DNA of 64,000 nucleotides from Ceratodon purpureus (taxonomy: Eukaryota; Streptophyta; Bryopsida; Pseudoditrichales; Ditrichaceae), in contig CM026433.1 of the NCBI GenBank assembly GCA_014871385.1, forward strand, positions 6,149,585 through 6,213,584, written 5' to 3'. A program made the position numbers and the translations under genes. Positions 23,939-34,990 of the stretch are shown piece after piece; the stretch's first letter is position 1, and every line of letters begins with the position of its first letter. A model generated the notes under the pieces. It was not told the origin of the DNA and made no database searches. It was given only the letters and a program-made list of their open reading frames with translations.

Positions 23939-24755
23939 TTAGAATGGACTGACTCTCCGGGCAAGTTGCAACAGAATTTCTGGCACAAACCGTCGACGAA
24001 AGTAAGCATTCTTCACATCTTCAGCCCTGGCTTCCTCGTCACTACCATGCACTACAGCTAAAATGACCGCTAACAACTCGTCTTTCCCACCTCGCATGGG
24101 GTCCTGCATAGCATCCAAAATTCAAGGTGGTTTAACAGAAATGGAGGACCAGAGAAGATGAAATAGAGAAGAAAAGAAACATACAAACAAACAGAAAGAA
24201 AACAAAAACAAGAAACAAAAACAAAACAGACAAGAGCGAAGACAGAACTTAGTTTTCAGATGTTGGAATTGCCAGGAGCACAGGTGACATGTAAAACTGG
24301 TTCCAACAGATACACACAAGTGAGTGCCCACGATATATGGCTTTCAGAGTCTATTCAGATGAAGGTAGAGACAAAACCTGCAGAAACAAGTCTGTGTGTG
24401 TCTTGTCTGGGTACAGGACTGTGTTAACTTGTGCACTCACTGATCGTAGGGCATCCGCAAACGCTTCACTGCACATACATAGCACATTTTGCTAAAGCAA
24501 GTTTTATGTCCGATCGATTATTGTTAGGGGTTTCTTTGTTAAAATGCGAGTTTTGCTGAGTGGATTGAGCTCACAGATCCTTGACTAAGAATGCTGAGTG
24601 CAGTGCCTGGCTTCATGGGGAATCGAGTGATCTCCTGATCCGTGAAACAAAGTAATGGGAGGGAGCAAAGGGACAGCTTTGTTAAAAGTTGGTGTTAACT
24701 TTGCACCATATATTATGGAGAATAAGTTGGCAATGATTTCTCTCCCTCCATCACC
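23939..24755 (-). pseudogene. ICME pseudogene fragment (last three exons), inverted duplicate
   Basis: Reverse-strand copy of exons 10-12 of the ICME gene at 46131-47040, with introns. The wider duplicated block runs about 23231-24775 and matches about 46120-47690. Exon 12 copy (23939-24104) is about 97 percent identical to the source and keeps the stop. It is broken: in the exon 10 copy a CCC-GAA to CCA-TAA change gives a premature stop at 24713-24715, a 5-bp insertion nearby shifts the frame, and the donor is GC instead of GT. About 110 bp of intron 10 are missing, joining TATGTAT directly to GTGCAG before the exon 11 copy. It has no promoter or first nine exons. Repeat R flanks both the pseudogene and the source gene's 3' side, which suggests the fragment was moved with R. 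Confidence 0.9.
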
Positions 24756-24869
24756 CTAAATTCAACCAAAACAAGCACAATGGAAATTGCGAGGAAAACT
24801 CAGAGACCAGATATCAGTATTGCCTAGAAACAATGAATATAAATGTACCAAATATTTGTAGTATTTCTG

Positions 24870-26700
24870 TTGGAATGGAATCTGGAAGATGGGAGTTCGG
24901 TGTTCGAAGTGAAAGTGCAGGTTCTTGGATGGATGGACAGAAGCTTGGAGGTGGTTTAGGGGAACAAAATGTCGACCTTGGACATTCCTTCCAAAGCTCC
25001 AAAAGTAATTGAGTGGTTTTAAACCGGTAGTTTGCGAGCCCATCCGTGCTCAACGCCTAGGTTATCTCAGGGTTTTTATTTTCCGAGGTCAAAAGAACTT
25101 GACTATCCTGTAATTTGCACAGCGGAGAGAGGTAGGGTGGTCTCAAAGATTAGGGTTACAAATGGTTTAGAGTGTGTCGTCGCTTTATATACTAGGACCC
25201 TCGGTTTAATGCTTTTTCATCTACACACTTTTGAGATAGGTGTATCATATTTTGGTTCCGACATAGAGGTACCTATTTTGGATGGAATAAGTAGATTCTT
25301 GTATCAGAGAACAAGGCATGGTCATCAAAATGAGTGGGACATGTTATGATAAGGAGTGGTAGCATTGGAAATGGAGTTCAATTCAAAAGATTTCATCATT
25401 TTGAAAGTTGATTTGAATAAGTTATAAGTTGTTGATGTATAGAATAAAAGTTGCAAAAATGTGAATGGTAGAGATGTTAAAAATGGATTTGGTATTCTCA
25501 TGTAACCAATACTTAAGAATCAAAATTGAAAGTTGTAATAAATATAGATATAGGTCCTGTCACAACTTTTCATTATTTATGGCAATTTTTAGAGTTAGGA
25601 GTTTCATCTTCTTGACTCTTTGCACATTTGTAAACTTTATGGGGCATAGATTTTTAGAGAGGGTATTTAACCACGCTTTGAATTTTGTGAGTTTCCTTTG
25701 GTATTTTTTGATTCAAAGTGTTTGCATGTTTTAATTGCGATGGCATGTTTTTATTGTATGCCACCGACTATTTTCAGTTTTACCAAGTAAATTCTAAAAT
25801 AATTGACCTTAGTTGAAAATCTACATTATATGTCACCTTGTAATAAAAAAATTTAATGTAAGGGGATAGAACAAGTTGAATGAAGCCTTATTACCAAAAA
25901 AAATCATATCTTTTTACAAGAGGATCTGAATAAAAAAAATGCAGAAGTTTGGTTTATTTTTTGATATCGACATTTTTGACAAAGTATATTCTTCAATAAT
26001 TGTCGCTATTGTATTAATATAAGGAATAGTAGATATCTTGTGATAAAGAATGATGTATATAAATCATACACAAATCACTATGCGACGATAATACTAATGT
26101 TCTTGTGTTCTTTCTCCACTGTGAGTATATAAACCTACAAATAAATTTATTGTGTATCACATGGGTGATCTAGGATTTGGAATGCCAAGCCTAAAAGCTC
26201 TTGCTATGTCAGGGAATTGATCTAGCTTACATGACGTCCCGGGTTCAAGTCTGCTTGCTCGAGACTCTGATATCGCAAGTGATTCTGGGTTTCCAGACTG
26301 AATCAGCAGACAGTGACTTGTCTAATTTTTATATTCCATCAGTTTTTATAATAAAATCGTGTCTTTTTACAAAAAGACCAGAAGAAAAGATGCACAAGTT
26401 TTGTCTACTTAATCGTACAGGCATTTTTGATAAAAAAAATATATTCCATAAATTGTTGCTTTTATATCTACACAAGGAAAAGTAGATCTTTTCTAACATA
26501 GAATGATGTATCTATATCATAAACAAATCACTATGCCATAATAATACAAACGTTCTTGTCTTGTTTTGTAACTATCAATATATGAACCTACAAATATATT
26601 TTTTATGTATCACTCGTGATCCGGGAAGTAACAATTCAAACCTGGAATCATTAGGAAGGGTGGGTTGTTGAACTAGTAATTATGAGGTGACATGTCTGGA
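24870..26700 (+). repeat. Dispersed repeat R, copy 2 (unoccupied reference copy)
   Basis: Direct copy of the R sequence at 17.0-22.7 kb without elements A-D; it supplies the empty target for A (TTAA at 25513) and near-empty target for B. Another single TTAA at 26014-26017 (GTATTAATAT) corresponds to the target of element E. Contains two GATGTA..ATC palindrome segments (about 26048 and 26501) and a GGGTTCAAGTCTGCTTG B-box-like motif near 26240. Confidence 0.7.
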
Positions 26701-27018
26701 ACATGTGGATCTGTCTATTTACCCCCATCAAGCGGTGCTTGGGGGGTGGGTCGGATGCTAGGCTTGGAGGGTGGGGAGGGGAGAAATCTCTGCCCTTATT
26801 ATTTGCCTTGAGTGGGGGTCCTAGTGATCACATGGGGACCTCTCTCAGGTAATTTGGGGCCTACAGCCCCAAATTTATAAAAAAAAACAATAAAAAGACC
26901 CCATGACCCCAAAACGGGGAGGGGCAGCAAAATGGAACCCACCGAGCCTAGCAACTGAACCAGCGGTTGTGGTTCGATAGCACCTCTTGATGGGGGAAAT
27001 AAAGAGACCCGGAACATG
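26698..27018. mobile_element. hAT-like MITE, copy 1, with 8-bp target duplication
   Basis: The 305-bp core 26706-27010 is flanked by the perfect 8-bp repeat GGAACATG (26698-26705 and 27011-27018). Imperfect terminal inverted repeats: TGGATCTGTCTATTTACCCC at the left and, reversed, GGGTCTCTTTATTTCCCCC at the right, both continuing CATCAAG.GGTGCT. Eight-bp duplications are typical of hAT elements. Interior is G/C-rich on one strand and contains no real ORF. The outer flank (TTTTGGTTCT..GGTGGAATAAG) is R head sequence. Confidence 0.78.
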
Positions 27019-27713
27019 TTTTGGTTCTTGTGGAAGTACCTATTCTAGGTGGAATAAGTAATGATTTGGGGTTGTTATCGTATGTATATGCTACTATCGA
27101 GAAAGATATTTTATAGTTAATGTAACATAAGTCTTAAAAAAGATTTGGGTGTGTCATCATTTGGGTATGCTACTATTGCTGAAGATTATGACCCATTTCG
27201 TAAGACCTCTATTGCATAAACTAAAATTTTAAAATGGTCTTTAGAATGACGTCACAAATTTTGGGAGTATAAAAATCTCAAAACGTTACAACGTCAAGAG
27301 TCTACGCATACATCACACCGACAGAGGGGAGAAAGCATCAAACCAAAAAGATGAACTGCATTATTACAGAAGAGCCATTAAATGAGAATCCAGAAACAGG
27401 GCATGCTGTGAAGAACGAGAGACTTTTTAAAACCTCCTGGTTCTGACTCTCCTGTACACAACCAAGATTCATAAGAAATCCACGATACGAGTCAGAAGCG
27501 TCTCGAATAGGAAAAAAAAACAAAACCCTATGAGATAACAATTCCTGAGTCCATAATGTACACCGCATCGATCCAATGTGGATTTCTGCAGAAGAAGCCC
27601 CAAAAGAATTCACAAGGCTCAGTTCGGGGCGCCAAGCTGATTGCATGTTCACGTGTGCACATCATTGCTGAGATCGTGAACAGCAGAGTATGTGCTATGA
27701 ACATGGGAAATTG
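27019..27713. other. R remnant and TAF12 3' UTR region
   Basis: 27019-27060 is a remnant of R. The part from about 27300 to 27713 probably holds the TAF12 3' UTR on the minus strand. The ORFs here do not resemble proteins. Confidence 0.4.
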
Positions 27714-28334
27714 CTACACCCGTGGTATTCTAGGCATTCCTGGGGATGGCGTTGGAGACGCCGTTGGACCAGTGCCCAAGCCAGACTTCACAGGAGTAGA
27801 AACATTTGTCGCTGGTGCTGCAGCAAGTAAGTTCGAAGCCTTGATCTCGGCAGCTGCCTGTCCAGCCGCAGCAGACTTCCTCACAACAGCAAGACGCTGC
27901 TTGTGTGTTTCACTAACGGTGGGGCGTTTGTAAGAACGGTACTCGTCTCCGCCAAAACCGGGAACAGTTATGTTATAGGCCTTGTCCAGGTGAAGTAATA
28001 CATCTTTTGCTTCCAGAATTTTTGACTTGCGATGTTGAGCTATTTTACAAGAAAAGGAAGCCACATTTTCGATGAAATCATCTGCGATTTCAAGAAACAC
28101 TTCTTCCACATCAGGATCAAGGCGTTCTCGAGGGTCAATCTGTGCGAGTAAGTCTTGTATACTCCGTTTGCCAAGAATGCTCCCAGTTGCATTAACTGGC
28201 TCTGTGTTCGCAGCAGTGGCGGGCGCCGAAGAAGGAAGTGCACTGTTCGCCTGAGCTGCGCCAGGTGTAGCAGGCCTCGCTTGGCTGGTGGCCAGAGATG
28301 CAGTGACCATCGGTGGTCGTGCCGGCTGCGGTGT

Positions 28335-28389
<55 letters not shown>

Positions 28390-29994
28390 GGTTGCTGCTG
28401 ATACTGAGCAGGTTTCCCCTGCCATACCTGTTGCGGCTGACCTGCAGATGCAACACCTTGCATCTGAGCTCCTGTTGAAGTTCCCCTCGCAAGCATAGTG
28501 CTCCCTTGGTTCTGCAGCATCTGCTGGCTCTGAGTCTGTCGAGCCATTGCCTGCTGCTGCTGTTGCGGCACCAGCCGTTGGGCGTTCATTTGTTGTTGTT
28601 GTTGCTGCTGCTGCTGCAGAGCCTGTTGCTGCTGCTGCGAGGTAATGCTAGCACCCTGTCTGGCAACACCAAGTGCCTGCTGCTGACCTGCGGTAACTCC
28701 TACATATTGAGTTCCAGCTGTTTGCCCCTGAGTCGGCTTTTGTCTGGCCTGCAGAGAGAACTTATATCAGATCAATGTAAAACAAAGTGCGTAACAAAAA
28801 TCTGGAATAACTTAACACGAGAGTTACAAAAAAGGGATCAAGATGTTACATTGAAAACTCTACGAACTACTTCTCATTCCAAAGAGATTGCAAATAGATT
28901 AGAACTACTGAACGTGATATCCCCGTTCAAGCCTCATACGAAGATATTACTCAAATTCAAATAAAACCAAACGTCTCCCCATGTGACTTGAATGCTTAAC
29001 CTAAGCCCTAACCAGGAAGGGAAACATGCCTGCATGTTATGTTGTTGCGCCACGGCCAGGTTTTGCATATTCCCATAATGTGGTGTCGTTGTGGCTGGTG
29101 CAATGGACCCTTGTACCCCTGGTCTCGCTGCATTCATGTTAGTCATAGGAGCAGAACTCATATGATGTACAAATTGAGTCGGCGGATATTGCTGGGCCTG
29201 CTGCAAATAACTCCCACCTCTGACTTGAGTACCTTGACCAGCAACAGCGGGCCGCTGCTGTGGCATCTGTCCTGGCCTCTGCGCCATCATCATCGGAGAC
29301 GCCGTAGTCCCGGCAGAAGAAACAGCTGCACTAGTGGCCATAAACTGCGGGTTGTAATGAGGTGTCGGTACCCCGGCAGTAGGAGGTCGCCCCGCCATTG
29401 CAATCCCCGGCGTTTGCTGGTACTGAGGCAACCTCTGCCCAGACAGCGAGCGGTTCAACGTCGCGCCAGGCACCCCTGTCGGACCCGCTGTCGGTGCCCT
29501 GATTTCCTCCTACACAAGCCGAACACGGCAAATCGTCTCACCACGAAAGCGTCTCACCACGAAAGCGCCTCACCAGAGCTTATCAGAAGCTCAAACACCA
29601 AACCACCCCCAATGCCTTCCCCAATAAACCCCCAAAACCCTGTCAACCTAAAAATCTCCCAAAACCCAGGAAACCCCACGAAACAAAACACCTCCTGCAC
29701 CATTAAGCTCCAAAAACAACACCTTAAACGCAAATCAGACACCAAAACACCCAACAAACGCCCAAAACCCTAATTCCCAAACTCGAAACTCTCCCCCAAA
29801 ATTCTCAGAAACCCATAAAAACCCACGAAACAACCCAACTCCCTCAACCACTACACTCCAACAGCAACACACCTGACGCAAATCAACCACCCAATACCCC
29901 TCAAAACCACCCAACAAAAACCCAGCAACCCAAACTCTCCCCAAAACCCCCCAAACCCATGAAAACTCATGAAACAACCCACCTCCTGCACCAT
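27714..29994 (-). CDS. TAF12: TAF12, TFIID/SAGA subunit with glutamine-rich N-terminal region
   Basis: Histone-fold (H2B-like) subunit of TFIID and SAGA that pairs with TAF4 or ADA1; nuclear. Exons: 29983-29994 (ATGGTGCAGGAG), 29030-29509 and 27714-28748; all junctions are phase 0, giving 508 residues. The histone fold begins LGKRSIQDLLAQIDPRERLD and continues PDVEEVFLEIADDFIENV, then KILEAKDVLLHLDKAYNITV and PGFGGDEYRSYKRPT, all diagnostic of TAF12. The roughly 270 residues before it are Gln/Ala/Pro/Met-rich with long CAG/CAA runs (about 28340-28400 and 28590-28640); plant TAF12 proteins (EER4 type) have similar regions. The second intron appears to use a GC donor (ATGCAG|GCATGT) with a normal AG; no GT donor there keeps phase. 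The ATG exon is inferred from frame and from an adjacent GT; a second candidate copy of it lies at 29692-29703. Confidence 0.9.
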
Positions 29995-30040
29995 AGTGCG
30001 CTCCGACGGCGACGCCCGCAACGCGAATCAGGCGCCGAGA
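29600..30040. repeat. Triplicated block of about 145 bp around the TAF12 start exon
   Basis: Three tandem diverged copies span about 29618-29760, 29760-29905 and 29905-30040. Each has, in plus orientation, a run of CCCAAAACCC-type sequence, then CACCTCCTGCACCAT or a decayed form of it, then a CTCC..CAACGC..AATCA block. The first and last copies keep ATGGTGCAGGAG|GT intact (ATG at 29703 and 29994); the middle one is decayed. Confidence 0.65.
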
Positions 30041-30760
30041 ATCGCACAAGAGGCGCACGAAGGTGGCATCCAGGCACCGCTCCTCCACCTCCTCGCCCCG
30101 ACTTCCAGCACAGTCCCCAATCAACAGTCCTCTCTCAATACTTCTTCCCTGCCTGAATGCCGCAGCAGCAGTGCAGCGATTGTTAACTTACTGCTCCTTC
30201 TGATGCCTGATCGCGTTGGTTACGTGCAGGATCTGTCGAGCGATGGTGGCGTCGATGTTTTGCTCCCGCGCAACTTGTCTGTGCTCTTGGCTTCTCTCTT
30301 CTTCTCTTCCAGTGAAGGCGTTTTGTTTTCTAGGCGAGTGGGTCTGGTTTCTGCTTCGGGCATCTTCACCGGAGCGCATCAACGGGCACTGCAAACGGTA
30401 AAGCTAACCTACAGCGTGTTAGAAGAGAGAGAAACTCCTTCTCTCAAGGAGACCATCGTGAATTGAGTGTTTGTTTGTTTTATATTTAAAATTTGGTTCT
30501 ATAAGACATACAATTAGATGTAAATAATTAGTTCACCTTTCAAAAGTGGGCTTGTTGTGTGAAAAAAAAAAAAAGTGGGTTGTAATGAATTATTCATTAA
30601 GTTTTTTGCTTTTGCATGAATTGGTGCCAGTAAATTTCAATATGCATGTTATAAAGTTTTACTTTTGTATTTGTCTTTTTTAACTTTTTCACTTAAAAAC
30701 TTGGGATTGACCTTGTCCTACTGGTAAAGGATTAATGAAAGGACACGGGTAGTCAATTCA
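29995..30760. promoter_or_regulatory. TAF12 upstream region
   Basis: 30000-30200 is GC-richer and probably TAF12 5' UTR; the open frames seen across it have no recognisable content. From 30470 onward it is AT-rich flank without features except a short A run near 30562. Confidence 0.4.
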
Positions 30761-31015
30761 TTCCAGTCAAGTGAGACAGGTTTTATACTCCTAATGATTG
30801 TGTTCTCATAGTTAGATACTTAAAGTACATGAGCTTCCATAATCACTTCACAGTCAAGAAGTGAGCCCAGACGGACAACTAGTGTGTCATTCACTCTAGT
30901 CAGGTCCTATGTTCCTAATGATTATGTTCTCATGGTTTGATGCCTCAAATACATGATCTTTAATAATCACTTCACAATCAAGCAATTTAGCCCAAACAGA
31001 CAGCAAGTGTGCATT
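30760..31015. repeat. Tandem duplication with 124-bp period
   Basis: CCTAATGATTRTGTTCTCAT begins at 30790 and again at 30914. The following sequence (TCACTTCACARTCAAG, GCCCARACRGACA) repeats in step. Two copies, about 80 percent identical by eye. Confidence 0.7.
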
Positions 31016-31079
31016 CGCATGTGAGTAGGATATGTGATACTTTTACTTCTAAAAGTCATATGTTGACTTTCTACTCAAG

Positions 31080-33300
31080 CTAATTATTTGAGATATTACA
31101 AATATACTTTTATTTATTCTTCTAACTATAAACTCACAGTCCAATTCATAAGTCTTGGGAAAGGATATATAAAGTTGCAGATGATGCCGAATCACTCGAA
31201 AAGAGGTGGTTCCCTGCCGAACATTTACAAGGTCATATGAACGAGGTACTAGGCCTTGAAACTTAGGCCTCATATATGCTAGTCCAACAACCCACCTTTC
31301 TAGGTTTGAATTGTTACTTCTCGGATCACGAGTGATACATAAAAAATATATTTGTAGGTTTATATACTCATAGTTACAAAACAAGACAAGAACATTAGTA
31401 TTATCATGGCATAGTGATTTGTTTATGATGTAAATACATCATTCTATGTTACAAAAGATCTACTTTTCCTTGTGTGGATAGAATAGCGACAATTTATGGA
31501 AAATATTTTTTTAACAAAAATGTCAGGTTCATTCAATAATGGTGGCATGTTTTTATCTTTTGGAATATTGGATCTCGATAAACATTCTACTCAGACTCAA
31601 TCATGTAACATAACTTGTGCATCTTTTATTTTGGTCTTTTTGTAAAAAGATACATTTTGTAAAAAGACATGATTTTATAATAAAAACTGATGGAATATAA
31701 AAATTTGACAAGTCAATATCTAATGATCCTATTTGGGAAGGATATATAAAGTTGTAGATCAGGCCTAGTGCTGAATCACTTGCAAGATTAGAATCGTGGG
31801 CAAGTAAAAATATGACAAAGTTGCAGATCACGCTAAACACCAAATCAGTTGCTGTATCAGAAATCTCGAGCAAGCAGACTTGAACCAGAGACCTCATGTA
31901 TTCTAGATCAAGACTCTGATATCGCAAGAGCTTCTAGGCTTGGCATTCCAAATCCCATATCACCTTATGATACATAGTAAATTTATTTGTAGGTTCATAT
32001 ATTCACAGAGGAGGAAGAACACAAGAGCATTGGTATTATCGTAGCTTAATGATGTGTTTATGATGTAAATACATCATTCTTTATCACAAGATATCTACTT
32101 TTCCTTGTATTAACCCCTAAATTTCCTTGTGTTTTTGAGAACTTGAATCCTCAAAACTGCGATTTTTTACCGTTGTGCCATCCCGAGGATATGAAACAAA
32201 TTTTTGAACTTTTTCTGGAATTTCAACTGTAAGATCTTGTACCTAGTCCAATTTGGAAGAACTGATCCAAATTTCAATTCTTGGATGTTTTTGATTAGTG
32301 AGATCTTAGTGTTCAAAGTTTGAGCACACATTTTTTTGGGCCTTGGTGGAGAGGCATGGTGCAAATGGGCTAAAGGGAGACTTGATGATTATTACTTCAA
32401 GTTTTTTGGTCACATTTTTTTCCATGTAGCTAACTAGGTTAGGTATGCTCATGCAAAATTTTTAGGGACTCAAAAAGCTTTTTAGACCTTCATGCAAATT
32501 ATTTTCTATAAGAAGGTATAAAATTGACAAAATAGTAAAACATGCATTACAAAAACAATTTGTGAGCTAAATAAAAAGTGAACGGTGAAAAGGTACCTTT
32601 ATAAATTTGTGATTTTCAGAAAAAAAAAAAATTAAATTCAAAAATCCCGAATTTTGACAAATTTTTGAAGGAAAAATTCAAAAATTACTAAAAACTTTGA
32701 AGCTTGTCTTTGTAAGTTTTGGAGGCTGCCCTTGTAAAATTGGTAAACTTTTTGACTTGGGTCACTATGGAATTTGAGTTGTGATTTGGTTATGAACATA
32801 TTTCAATTTTTGTTTTTTTAAAAAGACCTAATTTTAGACTGCCCGTTTTGGACTTGAAACCTAAAATTTCTAGATGAAGGTTCTAAAATTGGAATTTGGC
32901 TTCAAAATTTTTACGACATAGACCTTACCGTAAAGGGAACACTCAGTAAATCTTAAAAAAATATATTACTTTTAATCCCCCCATCTAGGCTGCCAGGGAT
33001 TGCAAAAAACTATTTTGGGTTTTAAGGATAGTTAGGGGTTAATACAACATCGACAATTTATAGAAAATATTTTTTAACAAAAATGTCAAGTTCATTCAAT
33101 AAAGGTGGCATGTTTTTATCTTTTGGAAAAATGAATCTTCATAATCATTCTACTCAGATTCAATTAAGTAGACAAAACCTATGCATCTTTTATTTGGGTT
33201 TTTTTAAAAAAGACACAATTTTATTATAAAAACTAAAGGATTATAAAAATTTGACAAGTCAATGCCTAATGATCATGTTTGGGAAGGTTACGCCAAACGC
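31080..33300 (-). repeat. Dispersed repeat R, copy 3 (reverse orientation), containing element E
   Basis: Reads opposite to copies 1 and 2. Landmarks: CAGACTTGAACCAGAGACCTCATG near 31874, GTTTATGATGTAAATACATCATTCT near 31416 and 32056, and ATCTACTTTTCCTTGTATTAA at the insertion point of element E. Confidence 0.68.
32110..33042 (-). mobile_element. TTAA element E, with two unoccupied sister sites
   Basis: TTAA at 32110-32113 and 33039-33042, 925 bp between. Ends CCCCTAAATTTCC and GATAGTTAGGGG. Flanks read CTTGTA-TTAA-[element]-TTAA-TACAACA. The same R position without the element reads CTTGTATTAATACAATAA at 33569-33572 and TTGTATTAATACAATAA at 34475-34478. Homologous to D in reverse orientation along its length. 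Non-coding. Confidence 0.88.
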
Positions 33301-34990
33301 CAAATCACTTCCAACATCAACATCGTGGGCAAGTAGACTTGAACCTGAGACCTCAAGTATATTAGCTCACCATGTTGACTTTGCAAGAGCTTCTAGGTTT
33401 GGCATTCCTAATCCCAGATCACTTTGTGATACACAGCAATTTTATTTGTAGGTTTATATACTCATAGTGGAGGAAGAACATAAGACCATTTGTATTATAG
33501 TTGCATAGTGATTTGTTTATGATGTAAATACATCATTCTTTATCACAAGTTATCTACTTTTCCTTGTATTAATACAATAATAACAATTATTGAAGTATAT
33601 TCGTTGTCAAAAATGTTGATATCAAAAAATAGACAAAACTTGTGCATTTTTTAAATTCAGATTCATTTGTAAAAAGACACAATTTTTTGGTAATGAGGCT
33701 TAGTTGAACTTGTTCTATCCCCTTATATAAAATCTTTTATTACAAGGTCACATATAATGTAGATTTTTAACTGAGTTTGTTATATTAACTTTACTCGGTA
33801 CAATTGGATCTCCACATATATTATACTCAGACTCAATCAGGTAGACAAAACTTGTGTATCTTCCGATGAGGGTTTGTATTGTGTTCTTTCTTTGCAATGA
33901 ATTTCTCTTCATTTGCTTAAAAAAATTAAAAATAAAAATAAAAAAATAAAAAAAAAAAAAAAAAAAAAAAAACTTGTGTATCTTTTATTGTGTAGACACA
34001 ATTGCCACAATTTATGGAAAATATTTTTAATCAAAACACTCAAGATCATTCAACAAAGGTTGAATGTTTTTCAAAAAATTGCAGATCATGCCGGAGGCAA
34101 AGACATGACATTACTATAATAACTGATGGAATATAAAAATTTGACAAGTCAATGTCTAATATTGTGTTTGAGAAGGATATATAAAGTTGCAAATTACACC
34201 GGAGACCAAATCATTTGCAATATTAGAATTGTGGGCAAGCGAACTTGAAGCTGGGACGTCATGTCTACTAGCCCACAATTTCGACATTGCAAGAGCTTCT
34301 TGGCCTGGCATTCCAAATCCCAGATCACCTTATGATACACACTAAATTTAATTGTAGGTTCATATAGTCACAGTGGAGGAAGAACACAAGAGCATTAGTA
34401 TTATCGTCGCTTAATGATGTGTTTATGATGTAAATACATCATTCTTTATCACAAGATATCTACTTTTTGTTGTATTAATACAATAACAACAATTATTCAA
34501 GAATGTTCTTTGTCAAAAATGTCAATTTCAAAGAATAGACAAAACTTGTGCATTTTTTTTATTCACAACCACTTGTAAAAAGACACATTTTTTTAGTAAT
34601 GAGGCTTCGCTGAAATTGTTCTATTCCCTCACATAAAATCTTTTATTACAAGGTGACGTATAATGTAAATTCTTAACTGAGGTGGGTTATGTTAGCATAT
34701 ACTTGGTAAAATTGAAAATAGTTAGTGACATACAATCAAAATATGCCATCTAAATCAAAACAAGCAAACACTTTAAATCAAGTAATATTAAAAGCAACTC
34801 ACAAAATTCAAAGCGTTGAAAACAAAATCAAAAAGACATCGATGTAATTTTAATAAATATGCGGTTGAAACACTTTTCTTACAATACTCTTCAGAATCAA
34901 GAGCCATGTACTTTGAGTTATTACAAATATACTTTTATTTATTCCGGTAACTATAAACTCACAGTCCAATTCATAAGTCTTTTTTAAAAG
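33300..34990 (-). repeat. Dispersed repeat R, copy 4, partly duplicated within itself
   Basis: Two successive R bodies (palindrome landmarks near 33520 and 34421; B-box-like TTGAACCTGAGACCTCAAG near 33340 and a weaker one near 34246). Holds two empty TTAA targets equivalent to the site of element E. Contains a poly-A tract (33948-33972). 34700-34990 matches the end of the R copies near 49.5 and 56 kb. Confidence 0.68.

Noticed and set aside
17248..25349. Collinear ORFs at 17248-17487 and 25032-25349 that align without gaps over about 65 residues (VEVPILDGISRFLY)
   Set aside because: They are homologous copies of repeat R. Amino-acid differences are about as frequent as silent ones, so there is no sign of coding constraint, and another copy (27.0 kb) is broken.
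28155..28498. Leu- and Ala/Val-rich ORFs across the TAF12 glutamine region
   Set aside because: Antisense or frame-shifted readings of the CAG/CAA repeat in TAF12.
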